Below, piece by piece: positions 5,263 through 5,633 of a stretch of 5,633 nucleotides of DNA. Position numbers and translations under genes: made by a program. Source of the DNA: CAZKDV01 sp964551645 (lineage in GTDB: Bacteria > Bacteroidota > Bacteroidia > Bacteroidales > DTU049); assembly GCA_964551645.1 (NCBI GenBank), contig CAZKDV010000118.1, forward strand, positions 1 to 5,633, in the 5' to 3' direction. Numbering within the stretch: position 1 is the first letter of the stretch; each line of letters opens with the position of its first letter. Below the pieces are notes generated by a model. That model did no database searches. It was given only the letters and a program-made list of their open reading frames with translations, and was not told the origin of the DNA.

Positions 5263-5633
5263 TTATTTTAATATTTCAATTTCTTCTTTAGTTAAGCCTG
5301 TAGTATTAATAATAATTTTAATATCAATACCGGCTTTTAATAAATTCTTTGCTATTTCAGCTTGCTTCAGCTTTTTTCCTTCTTCTCTTCCTTCTTCTCT
5401 TCCTATTTTTCTTCCTATTTTTTCGCCTTTTTTTATCCCCTTCTTTTCGCCTTTCTTTATCCCTTCTTCGTACTTCGTATCTAATGAATTTTGCAGGTCT
5501 CTATAGTATTTCAAGCTATCTTCATATTCCTGGCGTTCCTTTTGTGAGAACTTTGCAATTTCGGCGGCTTTAAAAAGCTTCTCAAATATGCGTTCCTGCA
5601 ACGCTTGTGGCCGGTTTTGCAAGTCGGGTAAAT
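5263..5633 (-). CDS. Rpn-family (PDDEXK_2) nuclease / putative transposase, C-terminal part
   Basis: The frame is open to the right edge, so the start and the catalytic PD-(D/E)XK part lie outside the window. The TTG at 5620-5622 is not a real start, because in-frame residues LPD precede it. Visible residues run LPDLQNRPQ..., FEKLFKAAEIAKFSQKER, YEDSLKYYRDLQNSLDTKYEEG. This is the usual C-terminal helix region of Rpn/PDDEXK_2 proteins (compare the family pattern F..LF..AEIA.F...E...YE.SLK.YRD). It is followed by a Lys/Glu-rich tail with glycine at every fourth position (G-I-K-K, G-E-K-K, G-R-K-I, G-R-E-E). The last 35 residues form helices ending LTKEEIEIL, a common closing motif of these proteins. 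Known family role: DNA cleavage linked to RecA-independent recombination and horizontal transfer, often in many copies per genome. It is on the same strand as the operon but separated by a terminator. Confidence 0.9.
   Translation of the reverse strand, partial: LPDLQNRPQALQERIFEKLFKAAEIAKFSQKERQEYEDSLKYYRDLQNSLDTKYEEGIKKGEKKGIKKGEKIGRKIGREEGREEGKKLKQAEIAKNLLKAGIDIKIIINTTGLTKEEIEILK
5379..5469 (-). repeat. Tandem 12-bp/24-bp repeats coding the Gly-x-x-x tail
   Basis: Within the nuclease gene the plus strand carries exact tandem 12-mers: CTTCTTCTCTTC at 5379-5390 and 5391-5402, then CTTCCTATTTTT at 5399-5410 and 5411-5422. A diverged 24-bp pair follows (5422-5445 and 5446-5469, both starting TTCGCCTTT). 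Each 12-mer codes one four-residue Gly unit, so changes in copy number keep the frame. The tract is almost pure pyrimidine on the plus strand. Confidence 0.8.

Noticed and set aside
5349..5573. Plus-strand ORF rich in Phe/Leu opposite the nuclease tail
   Set aside because: The hydrophobic run is just the antisense reading of the Lys/Glu/Gly repeat tract.

Overview
The window looks like a low-GC member of the Bacteroidota (or a close Fibrobacterota/FCB relative). The reasons are AT-rich genes, several exported proteins whose signal peptides end in ...AQ or ...AQQ, few Shine-Dalgarno sites, a FISUMP domain (Fibrobacter succinogenes major paralogous domain), and an Rpn/PDDEXK_2-type nuclease-transposase with a Gly-x-x-x repeat tail. 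No rRNA, tRNA, CRISPR array or plus-strand gene is supported. All genes lie on the minus strand, so transcription runs from high to low coordinates.

From upstream to downstream (right to left): 5263-5633 is the C-terminal part of an Rpn-family nuclease/putative transposase whose start lies outside the window. 5183-5262 is extremely AT-rich and empty. 5043-5182 is a GC-richer, strongly folded stretch of nested inverted repeats ending in an intrinsic terminator on the minus strand. It is a candidate structured RNA, or the terminator region of the upstream gene. 4897-5042 is the leader of the next gene. It holds competing hairpins and a doubtful 38-codon ORF.

Then comes a run of five exported-protein genes, probably one operon: 4021-4896 (probable beta-rich/outer-membrane protein), 2765-3994 (three-part exported protein with a central CsgG/TolB-like region), 1626-2660 (exported two-domain protein), 644-1624 (CsgG/LpoB-like domain plus FISUMP domain), and 1-564 (a paralogue of the previous gene, cut by the window edge inside its FISUMP domain). 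The gaps are 26, 104, 1 and 79 nt. The 104-nt gap holds a 25-codon ORF.

The main observation is that four consecutive, non-identical exported proteins appear to share one CsgG/TolB-like module. It is clear in the two FISUMP proteins and weaker in the other two. The module is combined with different C-terminal domains, and the set sits behind a probable beta-barrel protein. This would fit a periplasmic or outer-membrane-associated assembly, but its function cannot be read from the sequence. The two FISUMP genes share a perfect 55-bp stretch at the start of the FISUMP domain although their upstream domains are only about half identical. The FISUMP half of the complete gene is also clearly richer in G+C than its surroundings. 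Both facts suggest the FISUMP domain moves or is homogenised as a cassette.
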